Positions 1 through 7,827 are shown, counted from the first letter of the stretch. The stretch: 44,174 nucleotides of DNA from Firmicutes bacterium UBA2116 (GCA_002331025.1 DCYG01000018.1:1-44174), one strand, 5' to 3'. The notes: generated by a model from the sequence alone, not told the origin. Program-made: numbers and translations.

Positions 1-42
1 TTCTTTTAACAACTTCCTATTTTGTATTAGTGGATAAATCAA
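1..42 (-). CDS. Possible 5' end of a riboswitch-controlled gene, cut by window edge
   Basis: After the guanine riboswitch terminator, the minus strand has a GAGGTG ribosome site (49-54) six bases before a TTG at 40-42. The frame then stays open for 14 codons to the window edge. The product cannot be recognised from so few residues. By position it should be the gene governed by the riboswitch, which in this family is usually a purine transporter, phosphoribosyltransferase or purine biosynthesis gene. The true start could equally lie left of the window. Confidence 0.25.
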   Translation of the reverse strand, partial: MIYPLIQNRKLLKE

Positions 43-62
43 TACGAACACCTCAATAATCA

Positions 63-100
63 GACGACCCAAATCTTATGATTTGGTGTCGGTCGCTTAT
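63..100. repeat. REP-like palindrome, family A copy 1
   Basis: Contains GACCCAAATC, a 4-base loop and GATTTGGTGTC, followed by GGTCGCTTAT. Near-identical units occur at 29857-29890, 37511-37544 and 37564-37595. The unit folds into a short hairpin and lies between the riboswitch terminator and the next gene. No coding potential is seen. Confidence 0.75.
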
Positions 101-111
101 GTTGTAAGTAT

Positions 112-147
112 AAAAAAATGCGTATAGATAAACTACACGCATCATTA
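112..147 (-). terminator. Riboswitch expression-platform terminator
   Basis: On the minus strand a ten-pair stem ATGCGTGTAG / CTATACGCAT (one G-U pair) with a five-base loop is followed by TTTTTTTAT. It starts about 16 bases after the guanine aptamer, as expected for a transcription-attenuating riboswitch: ligand binding would favour the terminator and turn the downstream gene off. Confidence 0.85.
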
Positions 148-162
148 TAAAAAATTAAAACT

Positions 163-231
163 ATCAATAGTCAAACAATTTACGGTCGTTTGGTAGAAAC
201 TTTGGAACCATATCTTCCACATTATATTGAT
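163..231 (-). ncRNA. Guanine (purine) riboswitch aptamer
   Basis: The minus strand carries the purine riboswitch core. P1 pairs ATCAATA (225-231) with TATTGAT (163-169). P2 is TGGAA/TTCCA closing loop GATATGG. The junction holds AGTTTCTACC. P3 CAAAC/GTTTG closes loop CCGTAAA. The ligand-specifying base in the GACTA junction is C, which in this family pairs with guanine (adenine riboswitches have U). A promoter lies upstream and a terminator downstream, so it is a complete off-switch unit whose target gene lies past the left edge. Confidence 0.95.
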
Positions 232-263
232 GCGTTCATATTAAATTTTTCTTTTGTATGGAT

Positions 264-291
264 ATTATACCATATAAATAGGAATAAGCAA
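264..291 (-). promoter_or_regulatory. Promoter of the guanine riboswitch transcript
   Basis: Minus-strand -35 TTGCTT (286-291), 16-base spacer and -10 TATAAT (264-269), about 30 bases before the aptamer. The -10 is perfect and the -35 matches four of six bases. Confidence 0.65.
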
Positions 292-369
292 GCACTATTT
301 TAAAAACATCCTTCGTAATTAGTCAAATGATTATACGTCAATTTGATGTCATTGTTTGTTTATATGGGA

Positions 370-1125
370 TTATGCTTTCAGTATCAATCCTACAGGACAA
401 TGATCGCTTCCATAAATTTCAGGGCAAATAAATGCATCCTCCAATTCATCCTTTAATGATTGTGATGTCACAAAATAATCAATTCTCCAACCGACATTTC
501 TTTCTCTTGCCTTGGCAAAATTTGACCACCAGGAATATGCATCTTCCTTATCAGGATAAAAATATCTGAATGTATCGATAAAACCTGCAGAAATAAGTTC
601 AGTCATCTTATCTCTTTCTTCATCCGTAAAGCCTGCATTTTTTCTGTTGGTTTTAGGATTTTTTAAATCTATTTCTTTATGTGCAACGTTTAAATCCCCG
701 CATATGATAACCGGTTTGTTTTCTTCCAAACTTTTCAGGTGCTTTCTGAAATCATCCTCCCAAATCATTCTGTAGCTTAATCGTTCAAGACCTCTTTTTG
801 AATTGGGAGTATATACATTCACTAAATAAAAATTGTCAAATTCTAATGTTATTACCCTTCCTTCGTTATCATGCTCTTCTATTCCCATACCGTAAGAATA
901 TGATAACGGTTTATGCCTTGTAAATACAGCTGTCCCTGAATAACCCTTTTTCTGTGCATAATTCCAGAAATCATAATAACCTTCTAAATTTAAATCAATC
1001 TGACCTTCCTGAAGCTTAGTTTCCTGTATACAGAATATATCTGCATCCAGCTCCTTGAATACATCAGCAAAGCCCTTATTTACACATGCTCTTAACCCAT
1101 TTACATTCCAAGATATTAACTTCAT
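370..1125 (-). CDS. exoA: Exodeoxyribonuclease III (ExoA/XthA family)
   Basis: A 251-residue AP endonuclease/3'-5' exonuclease that cuts DNA at abasic sites in base excision repair in the cytoplasm. Visible family motifs are SWNVNG at 5-10 (Asn7), QETK with the metal-binding Glu35, GDLNVAH at 143-149 (Asp144, Asn146) and GSDHCPVG at 239-246 with the terminal Asp-His pair. Length is normal for the family. The ATG has an AGGAGA ribosome site. It is the last gene of the tadA-racemase-tautomerase-exoA run; 69 bases separate it from the tautomerase gene and contain a REP-like hairpin. Confidence 0.95.
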   Translation of the reverse strand: MKLISWNVNGLRACVNKGFADVFKELDADIFCIQETKLQEGQIDLNLEGYYDFWNYAQKKGYSGTAVFTRHKPLSYSYGMGIEEHDNEGRVITLEFDNFYLVNVYTPNSKRGLERLSYRMIWEDDFRKHLKSLEENKPVIICGDLNVAHKEIDLKNPKTNRKNAGFTDEERDKMTELISAGFIDTFRYFYPDKEDAYSWWSNFAKARERNVGWRIDYFVTSQSLKDELEDAFICPEIYGSDHCPVGLILKA

Positions 1126-1147
1126 AAAAATCTCCTATCAATAATAA

Positions 1148-1175
1148 TCCGGAACAGTTCTAAAAGAACCGTCCG
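1148..1175. repeat. REP-like hairpin between exoA and tautomerase genes
   Basis: An inverted repeat, CCGGAACAGTTCT against AGAACCGTCCG with a short A-rich loop, lies in the 69-base gap. It resembles the GGGACGGTTC/GAACTGTCCC palindromes spread by REP-associated (RAYT) transposases. It lacks a good U-run, so it is not a convincing terminator. Confidence 0.5.
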
Positions 1176-1194
1176 AAAAATTCAGTTCCTTTTG

Positions 1195-1380
1195 TTATTC
1201 GTCACACTTAAGTACGCCTGCCTGTGAAAAATTTTCAAAGTCCATTTCTCTGATTATTATTTTTACTGCTTCCTTTGGACAATTAGCTGTTTCAACAATT
1301 GCTTCAGTGACCTTTTGAGCTAAAGCTCTCTTTTGCTCCAATGTTCTTCCTTTTAACATTTCTACTTGTACTATCGGCAT
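1195..1380 (-). CDS. 4-oxalocrotonate tautomerase family protein
   Basis: A 61-residue protein of the small tautomerase superfamily. Members use the N-terminal proline, exposed after Met removal, as general base; here the sequence begins Met-Pro-Ile-Val. Downstream features IIIREM (with the conserved Arg) and the C-terminal FSQAG segment also fit. Length is typical (about 60-65). The start has a strong AGGAGG ribosome site. The real substrate in anaerobes without aromatic degradation genes is unknown; nothing nearby points to a 4-oxalocrotonate pathway. It lies 21 bases after the racemase gene in the same direction, so co-transcription is likely. Confidence 0.9.
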   Translation of the reverse strand: MPIVQVEMLKGRTLEQKRALAQKVTEAIVETANCPKEAVKIIIREMDFENFSQAGVLKCDE

Positions 1381-1401
1381 ATTATCCTCCTATGATTTTA
1401 A

Positions 1402-2490
1402 TTATTCGATTATTTTTTTGCTTATATATTGAGACAGTGAAGTAAAAAGCATCGCCTGGTACAAAACATTAAATTCAACTATGTCTCCAAGCTTGTATTC
1501 TATTTCGCTGTCATGAATATCCAATATTGTGTGGTCGCTGCTTGCGCCTAATACAATAATATTTTTATCCTTTGGAACTAACTTGGATGAATCGCCCACA
1601 TCCTGATTTCCTAATCCGATCAATGCTCTTTTTCTTATGCCCCTATCTTCGTAATGACCATATTCTCCAAATGCATTAACCATAAGCTCACCGATCGGAT
1701 AAGTAGGTTTTTCGTTAATTTCTATTATTTGTGCTTTTAAAACGAAAGTATCCTTATCAAGACCCTTGATATCCGTATCCCAATACAGGGGTAAATCCTG
1801 TGTATTATTTATTCCTTCTCCTATGCGGAGATGATTTATCTTTTTCGGAACACCGCCCTTAATCATCAATGGCAATGTGGTAGTTCCTCCACCTGATATT
1901 ATATGTAACTTTCTTTGCAGAATTTTTTCTATTTCTTCCGCTGCATCGGATAATTCCATCAGGTTCTTGAATGTAGGCGCTACGGACCCGTAACAGTTTA
2001 AGTTAGCTCCGATACCTTCAAGAGTGAGATTCTTAAGCTCATATTCGACAAGCTTGGATAATTCAACCAGTTCATTCCTATAAAAGACACCTTCTCTTAA
2101 ATCTCCAAGGTCGTACATTATAATAATGCCGTATTTTTTATTCTGTTTTTCTGCTTCCAGATTTAATTTAACCAAAGTTTCTTTTTCTGATACGAGGCAC
2201 ATTTCGCTGTATTTAACAACTTCCTCTAATTCACAGAACATTGGAATTCTTACAAGTAATAAAGGTACATTTATATTTGCTTCCTTTAAACTTTTAAGCT
2301 GCTCTATTCTGGAGCTTCCCATCTGTGTACATCCGCCTTCCGCCATTGCCTTTGCAGCCTCAACAATTCCTCCAAAGCCCTTTATTATGCCGGATACTTC
2401 AATTCCATTATCCTTACATAAATTAGTAATTATTTCAGTATTTGTGCGTATTTTATTCAGGTCGACTTCAAGAACAGGATATTTGCTCAT
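1402..2490 (-). CDS. PLP-dependent alanine/ornithine racemase family protein
   Basis: A 362-residue fold-type III PLP enzyme (alanine racemase-like barrel). The conserved N-terminal block places the PLP lysine at Lys37 in GIIKGFGG. A glycine-rich phosphate-binding segment (SGGGTTTLP) and LRIGEGINN follow. The overall sequence resembles ornithine racemase of amino-acid-fermenting clostridia, which interconverts L- and D-ornithine in Stickland-type ornithine catabolism; that substrate is inferred. I chose the ATG at 2490, preceded by GAGGTG, over an upstream GTG at 2502 that lies inside tadA. The gene begins one base after the tadA stop, implying translational coupling. No oraSE or other ornithine genes are present here. 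Confidence 0.8.
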   Translation of the reverse strand: MSKYPVLEVDLNKIRTNTEIITNLCKDNGIEVSGIIKGFGGIVEAAKAMAEGGCTQMGSSRIEQLKSLKEANINVPLLLVRIPMFCELEEVVKYSEMCLVSEKETLVKLNLEAEKQNKKYGIIIMYDLGDLREGVFYRNELVELSKLVEYELKNLTLEGIGANLNCYGSVAPTFKNLMELSDAAEEIEKILQRKLHIISGGGTTTLPLMIKGGVPKKINHLRIGEGINNTQDLPLYWDTDIKGLDKDTFVLKAQIIEINEKPTYPIGELMVNAFGEYGHYEDRGIRKRALIGLGNQDVGDSSKLVPKDKNIIVLGASSDHTILDIHDSEIEYKLGDIVEFNVLYQAMLFTSLSQYISKKIIE

Positions 2491-2491
2491 A

Positions 2492-2953
2492 CTACACCTC
2501 ACTTTTATTATTTCTCAGTTCTATAAAAAAATCTTTTAACAGATTTGAACATTCCTCATGCAATACACCGAATTTTACATCTATTTGATGATTGAATTCT
2601 TCAGTCTGTACAATATTTATAACTGATCCGCAGGCTCCGGTTTTATAGTCGGGAGCACCAATTATTAATTTTTCGACTCTTGCATTAACCAGAGCACCGG
2701 CACACATAGGGCAGGGTTCTAAAGTTACGTACATTGTACAGCCCGGCAGACGCCATCCCCCTAAGTTTTTACATGCATCTCTTATAGCCGAAATTTCTGC
2801 ATGCAGAGTAGCATCCTTCAAGGTTTCCTTTTGATTATAACCTCTGCCTACGATTTCTCCGTTTCTCACTATAACGGCTCCAATCGGCACCTCATTTATT
2901 TCATATGCCTTATAAGCTTCCTTTAAAGCTTCTTTCATAAAATATTCATCCAT
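2492..2953 (-). CDS. tadA: tRNA(Arg) adenosine-34 deaminase TadA
   Basis: A 153-residue zinc deaminase that converts A34 to inosine in tRNA-Arg(ACG). The active site is plain: HAE at 51-53 (zinc ligand and proton shuttle Glu53) and PCPMC at 80-84 (Cys81, Cys84). The N-terminus DEYFMKEALKEA and EVPIGAVIV are typical. An open frame extends nine codons upstream to 2980, but family length and the promoter placed at 2960-2989 favour ATG 2953. Neither ATG has a clear ribosome site. It heads the operon with the racemase, tautomerase and exoA. Confidence 0.93.
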   Translation of the reverse strand: MDEYFMKEALKEAYKAYEINEVPIGAVIVRNGEIVGRGYNQKETLKDATLHAEISAIRDACKNLGGWRLPGCTMYVTLEPCPMCAGALVNARVEKLIIGAPDYKTGACGSVINIVQTEEFNHQIDVKFGVLHEECSNLLKDFFIELRNNKSEV

Positions 2954-2959
2954 ATATTT

Positions 2960-2989
2960 ATTATAGTTTACTTTTAACATTCAAGTCAA
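2960..2989 (-). promoter_or_regulatory. tadA operon promoter, giving a possibly leaderless mRNA
   Basis: Minus-strand -35 TTGACT (2984-2989), 18-base spacer and perfect -10 TATAAT (2960-2965). Only six bases separate the -10 from the tadA ATG at 2953, so transcription would start at or next to the A of the start codon. Confidence 0.6.
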
Positions 2990-3011
2990 TACATATGTCT
3001 GATATTACCTA

Positions 3012-3039
3012 TTTACTTTGGTGCTCAATAAGGTATAAT
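3012..3039 (+). promoter_or_regulatory. Promoter of the SLH protein gene
   Basis: Plus-strand -35 TTTACT (3012-3017), 16-base spacer and -10 TATAAT (3034-3039), leaving a leader of about 80 bases before the SLH gene start at 3126. The -35 is imperfect. Confidence 0.5.
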
Positions 3040-3125
3040 TAAACTAAGGAAATTGGGAACATTTTTAAAAATTTTCTGTCTAATAAATAGAAGTATGTCT
3101 TATGGACAAAAAAACAGGAGGACGT

Positions 3126-4097
3126 ATGATAATTAAAAAAATAGCCGTGTTGGGATTGTGTATAAGCTTAACTATAAACTCAGTAGCATATGCGGGAGTA
3201 TTAGATTCAATAATAGACGAATCAACAACAGTTGAAGAATTAGATACTGAAGATTCAAACGAAGAAGATTCAATTACAGAAGATTTAAGCGAAGAAGATA
3301 CAACGGTTGAGGAGCCTGCCGTTATAACAGCTAAATTCTCCGATATAGAAGGGCATTGGGCTAAGAACTGGATAAATGAAGCCATTAAGCTTGGTTTTGT
3401 TTCCGGTTACGATGACGGTACGTTTAAGCCGGACAGAACAATTACGAGAGCGGAATTTTCCAAGCTGCTGAACGGTGCTTTGAAAACCGAAAAGAAAGCT
3501 GACTTCAACTTTACCGATGTGAAAAGCAGTGAATGGTTTTATGATGAGGTACGCAAATCTGTTGCTTCGGGGTTTTTTTCAGGATATGAAAATAATACAT
3601 TCAGACCTAACAACCCCATAAAGAGAGAAGAGGTTGCGAAGGTTGTTAGCAGTGCAATGACAACCGGAGGAGTTGACGGTGAAGGTGCAACGCTTTTATC
3701 AGATTATGGTACTGTGCAGGAATGGGCCAAGCCAAGTGTAAACGCAGTCTATAACAAGGGATACATCCTAGGCTATCCCGATAAAACGTATCAACCGTCA
3801 AAAGCTTTGACCCGTGCCGAAGCAGTTAAAATCATTTATGAAATAATAGAAAATGAAAATATAGAATACGGAATCAATATAACTAACTATGATGAATTGT
3901 ACACCAGCGCCGTAGTTGTCGGAGATATAAATATATTAGAATCAGTAGGAACAGGAAATGTTTATTTAAAAAACGTTGTTGTTCTGGGAGATATAGTAAT
4001 TTATGCAAGCAAGGTTAATACTGTTCAATTAACAGATGTAACAGCGAGAAATATAATTGTTAAGGACGAGAACAATCCGGTAAAGATTATAAAATAA
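3126..4097 (+). CDS. Exported S-layer homology (SLH) domain protein
   Basis: A 323-residue secreted cell-surface protein. Residues 1-23 form a signal peptide ending AYA-G. An acidic, Ser/Thr/Glu-rich linker follows (about 27-63). Three SLH repeats then appear at about 71-115, 129-175 and 191-238, each with the WA/WF, GYxDGTF-like and TRAE/KREE core that binds pyruvylated secondary cell-wall polymer. The last 70 residues (VVVGDINIL, VVVLGDIVIY, ARNIIVKD) have the regular beta pattern of a short parallel beta-helix. The ATG at 3126 has an AGGAGG site four bases away; an upstream in-frame ATG at 3102 would add eight charged residues before the signal and is rejected. Single gene, ended by a hairpin at 4096-4174. 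Confidence 0.9.
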   Translation: MIIKKIAVLGLCISLTINSVAYAGVLDSIIDESTTVEELDTEDSNEEDSITEDLSEEDTTVEEPAVITAKFSDIEGHWAKNWINEAIKLGFVSGYDDGTFKPDRTITRAEFSKLLNGALKTEKKADFNFTDVKSSEWFYDEVRKSVASGFFSGYENNTFRPNNPIKREEVAKVVSSAMTTGGVDGEGATLLSDYGTVQEWAKPSVNAVYNKGYILGYPDKTYQPSKALTRAEAVKIIYEIIENENIEYGINITNYDELYTSAVVVGDINILESVGTGNVYLKNVVVLGDIVIYASKVNTVQLTDVTARNIIVKDENNPVKIIK

Positions 4098-4174
4098 AAA
4101 GATGAGATTTATATCACTATCGCTCAGAATGACAGCATTGTCATTCTGAACGCGGTGAGGAATCTCATCTTTTT
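4096..4174. terminator. Bidirectional terminator built from a family B foldback repeat
   Basis: AAAAAGATGAGATT and AATCTCATCTTTTT form long inverted arms around an inner CAGAATGACA/TGTCATTCTG pair. Runs of A on one side and T on the other allow termination of both the SLH gene (+) and the ABC permease gene (-). The inner sequence is shared with repeats at 22131-22192 and 29886-30076. Confidence 0.8.
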
Positions 4175-4175
4175 A

Positions 4176-5927
4176 TTATTTAATACCTAAAAATTCTCTT
4201 GTGTTTACAAGCCTATCATCTAAATAAATAGTTTGATAAACATCCTTTGAACTATTATCTTTGTTAGCTACGGTAATTTGCAGATAATAATTTTCCTTAT
4301 AATCCCTTGCAGGCCAGTCTAAGCTGTAGCTGTTCAGTATCATAAATGCTTTATCACTGTCATGCAGCATTGTATCGATATCCTTAATTAAATGGGGTCT
4401 TATATGCTCAAGACTTATATTTTCATCAGGAGAATATGCTTCTCCCCTGTCATTGCTCAGCACAACTTTTATATTGTCTTTATTTTTTAAGTAGTAATCC
4501 TCATTATATAAATAGAAAAACTTTTTTTCTTTCAATTCTTCGGATTTCAAGATGTCCGATGCAATTTCATCCTTTACTTTATTTTCGGAATTTTCGTCGT
4601 TTTTAATTCTATAATCTCTGATTAATATGCTGCCGTCATTCATATAGTAATTTATCACTACATTATTTATATAGAATTCATCATTATCATAGCCCTGATT
4701 ATCCAAAATTTCCTTATGCAGCTCTGTTATTTTTTCGATGTTTGCCTTATCAGTAAAAAGTATGATGTTTCTATTATAATAGTAACTTTCGAACTCCGAT
4801 AAGTTTTCATCATTTAAAATATCCTCATCTCCAAAATACCTGTTCGCTTCTCTGTATGCCCATCTGTTGCCACCAATGTAAGCAGCTTTTACGTCTTCCG
4901 GAGCAGGAACCACATTTTTATACTGATTTGCAAATAATACGGTGGCACCGGTCAGTACTATAAATGATGCCATACTTACTAAAAATACTTTAATTGACAA
5001 TCTTGAAATTCTGAATGCTTTTTCCATAATTGCAATTATTATATAGTATGACAGGGCAGCTAGCAATAATGATACCATCACTTCGCTTGCAACGCTTCTG
5101 TCGTAAGAGGATATTGAGAAAAGTGCAGGAATTATCAAGCTTGCTAGAACGGAAACAAAGTATTTATAACCGTCAAAAACCATGAAATTACCGGTGTTTT
5201 CATTCTTTCTTCTCTTAATCATCTTTAATATCAGGAAGGTAATGAAAGCAATTATTACACCTAAAATTAAAAAGTATACTATATCTATGGAGTTGTAGGA
5301 ATATGCAATCAGATAAATGTAATCCAACTTGTAAAAAGCGTCTACAAAGTACTCCATTAATACATTGGAGCTGAATCCTATAACCAGGTCCTCCAATATT
5401 GAAAACATAAATTGTATTATCAAATAAAATATAGCAGGCAAAGCAAAGTTAAATATTGTCATTAATCCGGCTACCAAGGTGTTGCCCGATAATATTGAAG
5501 ACAGTGCCGATAAAAATATGCCCGCCGAAAGCCACGGTATTATAACCTTATATATTTCTAATATATCAATATTATAATTTTGAACAGCATCTGACAATAA
5601 AACCAATATCAATAAGAATCCTGTAAATATATGGTTGCTGATAATATTTATAAAAATCTGATCTTTGAAAGAAAGCGGTTTTGATTTGTAGTAAGCTAGC
5701 TTAGAGTCATTATGTAAAAAGCTGCTATCTACAAGACAGTTAACAAATGCTAAAATAAATACTTCGACTATCCCAAAGGCAATAAAAAATTCTCCGCCTA
5801 TTCCCAATATAAAGGGTATTAACATCGTTGTAATAAAAATTATTACTGTAGATAAAAGAAACCAGTTCTTTTTACTTTTTAACGAATACAAAAGTAATGA
5901 AGTGAAATTATTTTTTCTCTGTTCCAT
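4176..5927 (-). CDS. ABC transporter permease with large extracytoplasmic region (DUF6449-like)
   Basis: A 583-residue membrane protein. The N-terminal two thirds hold about nine to ten hydrophobic segments, with a soluble C-terminal part from about residue 345 (after a last membrane span ending near TVLFANQYK). The architecture resembles permeases of GntR-linked ABC exporters (YtrC/D or DUF6449 type). Its substrate is not known; relatives respond to cell-envelope stress or antimicrobials. The ATG at 5927 has AGGAGG eight bases upstream; it overlaps the ATPase gene by 20 bases, so translation is coupled. The family name is from memory of similar proteins and is moderately sure; the permease role follows from context. 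Confidence 0.75.
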   Translation of the reverse strand: MEQRKNNFTSLLLYSLKSKKNWFLLSTVIIFITTMLIPFILGIGGEFFIAFGIVEVFILAFVNCLVDSSFLHNDSKLAYYKSKPLSFKDQIFINIISNHIFTGFLLILVLLSDAVQNYNIDILEIYKVIIPWLSAGIFLSALSSILSGNTLVAGLMTIFNFALPAIFYLIIQFMFSILEDLVIGFSSNVLMEYFVDAFYKLDYIYLIAYSYNSIDIVYFLILGVIIAFITFLILKMIKRRKNENTGNFMVFDGYKYFVSVLASLIIPALFSISSYDRSVASEVMVSLLLAALSYYIIIAIMEKAFRISRLSIKVFLVSMASFIVLTGATVLFANQYKNVVPAPEDVKAAYIGGNRWAYREANRYFGDEDILNDENLSEFESYYYNRNIILFTDKANIEKITELHKEILDNQGYDNDEFYINNVVINYYMNDGSILIRDYRIKNDENSENKVKDEIASDILKSEELKEKKFFYLYNEDYYLKNKDNIKVVLSNDRGEAYSPDENISLEHIRPHLIKDIDTMLHDSDKAFMILNSYSLDWPARDYKENYYLQITVANKDNSSKDVYQTIYLDDRLVNTREFLGIK

Positions 5928-6804
5928 AACCAGCACCTCCTAATTCAGTAATAAAAATTTCCTCAAGGTTCATGGAAAGCTTATCAAACAAAAGAACCTT
6001 ATATTCTTTTTCTAATTGATGTTTAAACTCATCAGAATTTCCGGTTAAAGTACATATATTAATGCTTCCTATTTTTACTGATTTAATAATATTAAATTCT
6101 TTAAATTCATCAGGATTAAATTCTCCTTCAACCGCAAATTGAACTCTTTTGATTTCATCCTTCATTTTTTCAAGGTTTTCTTCCTTCAGTATTTTGCCTT
6201 CGTGCATAATACCTACTTTATCACATATATTATCTAATTCCTTTAAATCATGGGAAGATATTATTACGGTCATTTCATTTTCCATAACTTCCTGTATCAG
6301 GACATCCCAGAACTTTCGTTTAATCACTGCATCAAGTCCATCCACTATTTCGTCAAGAAGTAATACTTTCGGCTGGGCTGCAATTGCCAATACAAATGCT
6401 GCCTGCTTTTTTTGACCCTTGGACATTTTATTCAAACTTTTATTTTTCTCTATATTAAAGTATTTAACTAAATTATCAAATTTCTCAGTTGACATATTTT
6501 TATATAATAATTTTTCGTAAGCAAACAGCTTACTCAATGTTGATTGGTACGGGAAAAATAAGCTGTCCTGAACAAAATAGAAATCACTTAAAAATTCAGT
6601 ATTTTCTTTTAATTCCTTATCGTCATAATAAATAGTTCCTTCATCCTGCTTGTAAATCATCATTATTTGCTTTAACAGCGTGGTTTTGCCGCATCCGTTG
6701 GAACCTACCAATCCATATATCTGGCTGCTTTCAGGGTTTATATTTATATTGCTTAAAACTTGAAATTCTCCGAATTTCTTGCTTAAATTTTCAACCTTTA
6801 ACAT
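5908..6804 (-). CDS. ABC transporter ATP-binding protein
   Basis: A 298-residue ATPase subunit. Walker A is GSNGCGKTT at 34-42, the signature MSKGQKKQ sits near residue 130 (K/Q-rich rather than LSGGQ, as in many YtrB-like exporters), and Walker B is VLLLDEIVDGLD near 150-160 with a following switch histidine (SSHDLKELD). A C-terminal extension of about 80 residues follows. It lies between the GntR regulator and the permease and should power that transporter at the membrane. Start has AGGAGG. Confidence 0.92.
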   Translation of the reverse strand: MLKVENLSKKFGEFQVLSNININPESSQIYGLVGSNGCGKTTLLKQIMMIYKQDEGTIYYDDKELKENTEFLSDFYFVQDSLFFPYQSTLSKLFAYEKLLYKNMSTEKFDNLVKYFNIEKNKSLNKMSKGQKKQAAFVLAIAAQPKVLLLDEIVDGLDAVIKRKFWDVLIQEVMENEMTVIISSHDLKELDNICDKVGIMHEGKILKEENLEKMKDEIKRVQFAVEGEFNPDEFKEFNIIKSVKIGSINICTLTGNSDEFKHQLEKEYKVLLFDKLSMNLEEIFITELGGAGYGTEKK

Positions 6805-6814
6805 TTTTACCTCC

Positions 6815-7186
6815 TTAACCTACATTAGGCTTAAGTATTTTCCTCACTAAATCAATTATATATTCATCATTTAACCCAAGCTCTTTTAATGATTTTATTG
6901 CCTCACTCAATTTTTCTTCCATATTCCTTATATGTATACTCCTCAGTTCTATGGAATCCTTTACGAAATTTCCTACTCCCTTCACGGTATAAATATAATT
7001 GTTTTCTTCTAAGCTTTTATATGCTTTTTGTATGGTGTTCGGGTTAATCTTTATCATTGCGGCCAGTTCTCTTACCGATGGTAATTTTTCATCCGGTTTA
7101 AGCACTTTTGACAATATTAATCTTGTCAATTCGTCATATATTTGTTCATATAGGGCTTTTGAACTATTATTATCAATCAGAATCAT
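6815..7186 (-). CDS. GntR-family (YtrA-type) transcriptional regulator
   Basis: A 123-residue regulator. Residues about 10-75 form a GntR winged helix (LYEQIYDELTRLILS, KLPSVRELA, INPNTIQKAYKSLEENNYIY), followed by only about 45 residues of helix. This short C-terminus is the YtrA subfamily hallmark; such proteins control their own ABC exporter operons. The gene lies ten bases before the ATPase gene and has an AGGAGGTG ribosome site. Matching operators are visible in the operon promoter at 7778-7827. Confidence 0.9.
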   Translation of the reverse strand: MILIDNNSSKALYEQIYDELTRLILSKVLKPDEKLPSVRELAAMIKINPNTIQKAYKSLEENNYIYTVKGVGNFVKDSIELRSIHIRNMEEKLSEAIKSLKELGLNDEYIIDLVRKILKPNVG

Positions 7187-7199
7187 CTCACACCTCCTG

Positions 7200-7742
7200 T
7201 TAAATATTGTTGTATGCCAATTTTCTGTTCACATAATCTGTCAATTTTCCCTCATAAACTTCCTTAAGCTCTAATGTGTTATAATCATCCGGTATCACAA
7301 GCGAAATTTCTTTCTTGAATGGTATTATACCCCATAATAAGTATGATACGAAGCTTGAGCAAACATAATAATATTGCCTTTGCAACGGAATATTAAAGTA
7401 CATCAAAAATATATTCAAGAAGCTGTATCTGAAGCTTTTTGGGTCATTTAAGAACCTGTTTAGTCTTTTTAAAATTGTATTATAATCTGCTTCCGTCACT
7501 TCTAATTTATATATTTTGCACTTTGTTTCGGGATGCATTTTGAATACACCGCTATTCGGATTTTCTTTAACAAATCCTCCTATAAGAGGAAACCAGTTTA
7601 TTTTTCTGCCAAAACTAAACATTGTTGAACAATCATCTTCAAAAGATATTGATATATGATTGTAGGGTTTTTTTGATACAAGTTTCAATGTTTTTGATAC
7701 AACTGTATTTGTTTGAGTTAAAACTATTTTTATCTCCTTCAT
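7200..7742 (-). CDS. Permuted papain-like (YiiX/NlpC-P60-like) protein
   Basis: A 180-residue protein with no signal peptide. The order of likely catalytic residues is reversed relative to papain: His29 in PYNHISISF comes first and Cys128 in YYYVCSSFVSYLL comes late, as in the permuted NlpC/P60 (YaeF/YiiX, YycO-like) group that attacks amide or thioester bonds in cell wall or lipoprotein substrates. I assign the family from this motif pair; the substrate is unknown. It is the first gene of the operon with the GntR-ABC exporter, an envelope-linked context. Confidence 0.6.
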   Translation of the reverse strand: MKEIKIVLTQTNTVVSKTLKLVSKKPYNHISISFEDDCSTMFSFGRKINWFPLIGGFVKENPNSGVFKMHPETKCKIYKLEVTEADYNTILKRLNRFLNDPKSFRYSFLNIFLMYFNIPLQRQYYYVCSSFVSYLLWGIIPFKKEISLVIPDDYNTLELKEVYEGKLTDYVNRKLAYNNI

Positions 7743-7777
7743 TTTCTTCTACCTTCTATGCCTCTTTATTATGTTAT

Positions 7778-7827
7778 GTGTATTAATACACTTAGTACAG
7801 TAGCTGTATTATATCGCATAGTACACT
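7778..7827. promoter_or_regulatory. Operator region for the YtrA-type regulator
   Basis: Two candidate sites lie here. Read on the minus strand, AGTGTA (7822-7827), 13 bases, then TACAGC (7803-7808) overlaps the -10 and spacer. Downstream, GTGTATTAATACAC (7778-7791) is a perfect 14-base palindrome. AGTGTA-N13-TACACT is the operator I recall for B. subtilis YtrA; the first site matches ten of twelve bases. Confidence 0.6.

Noticed and set aside
3080..3385. A minus-strand Ser-rich open frame opposite the SLH gene
   Set aside because: It is the mirror of the acidic linker of the SLH protein; the plus strand has signal peptide, ribosome site and domains.
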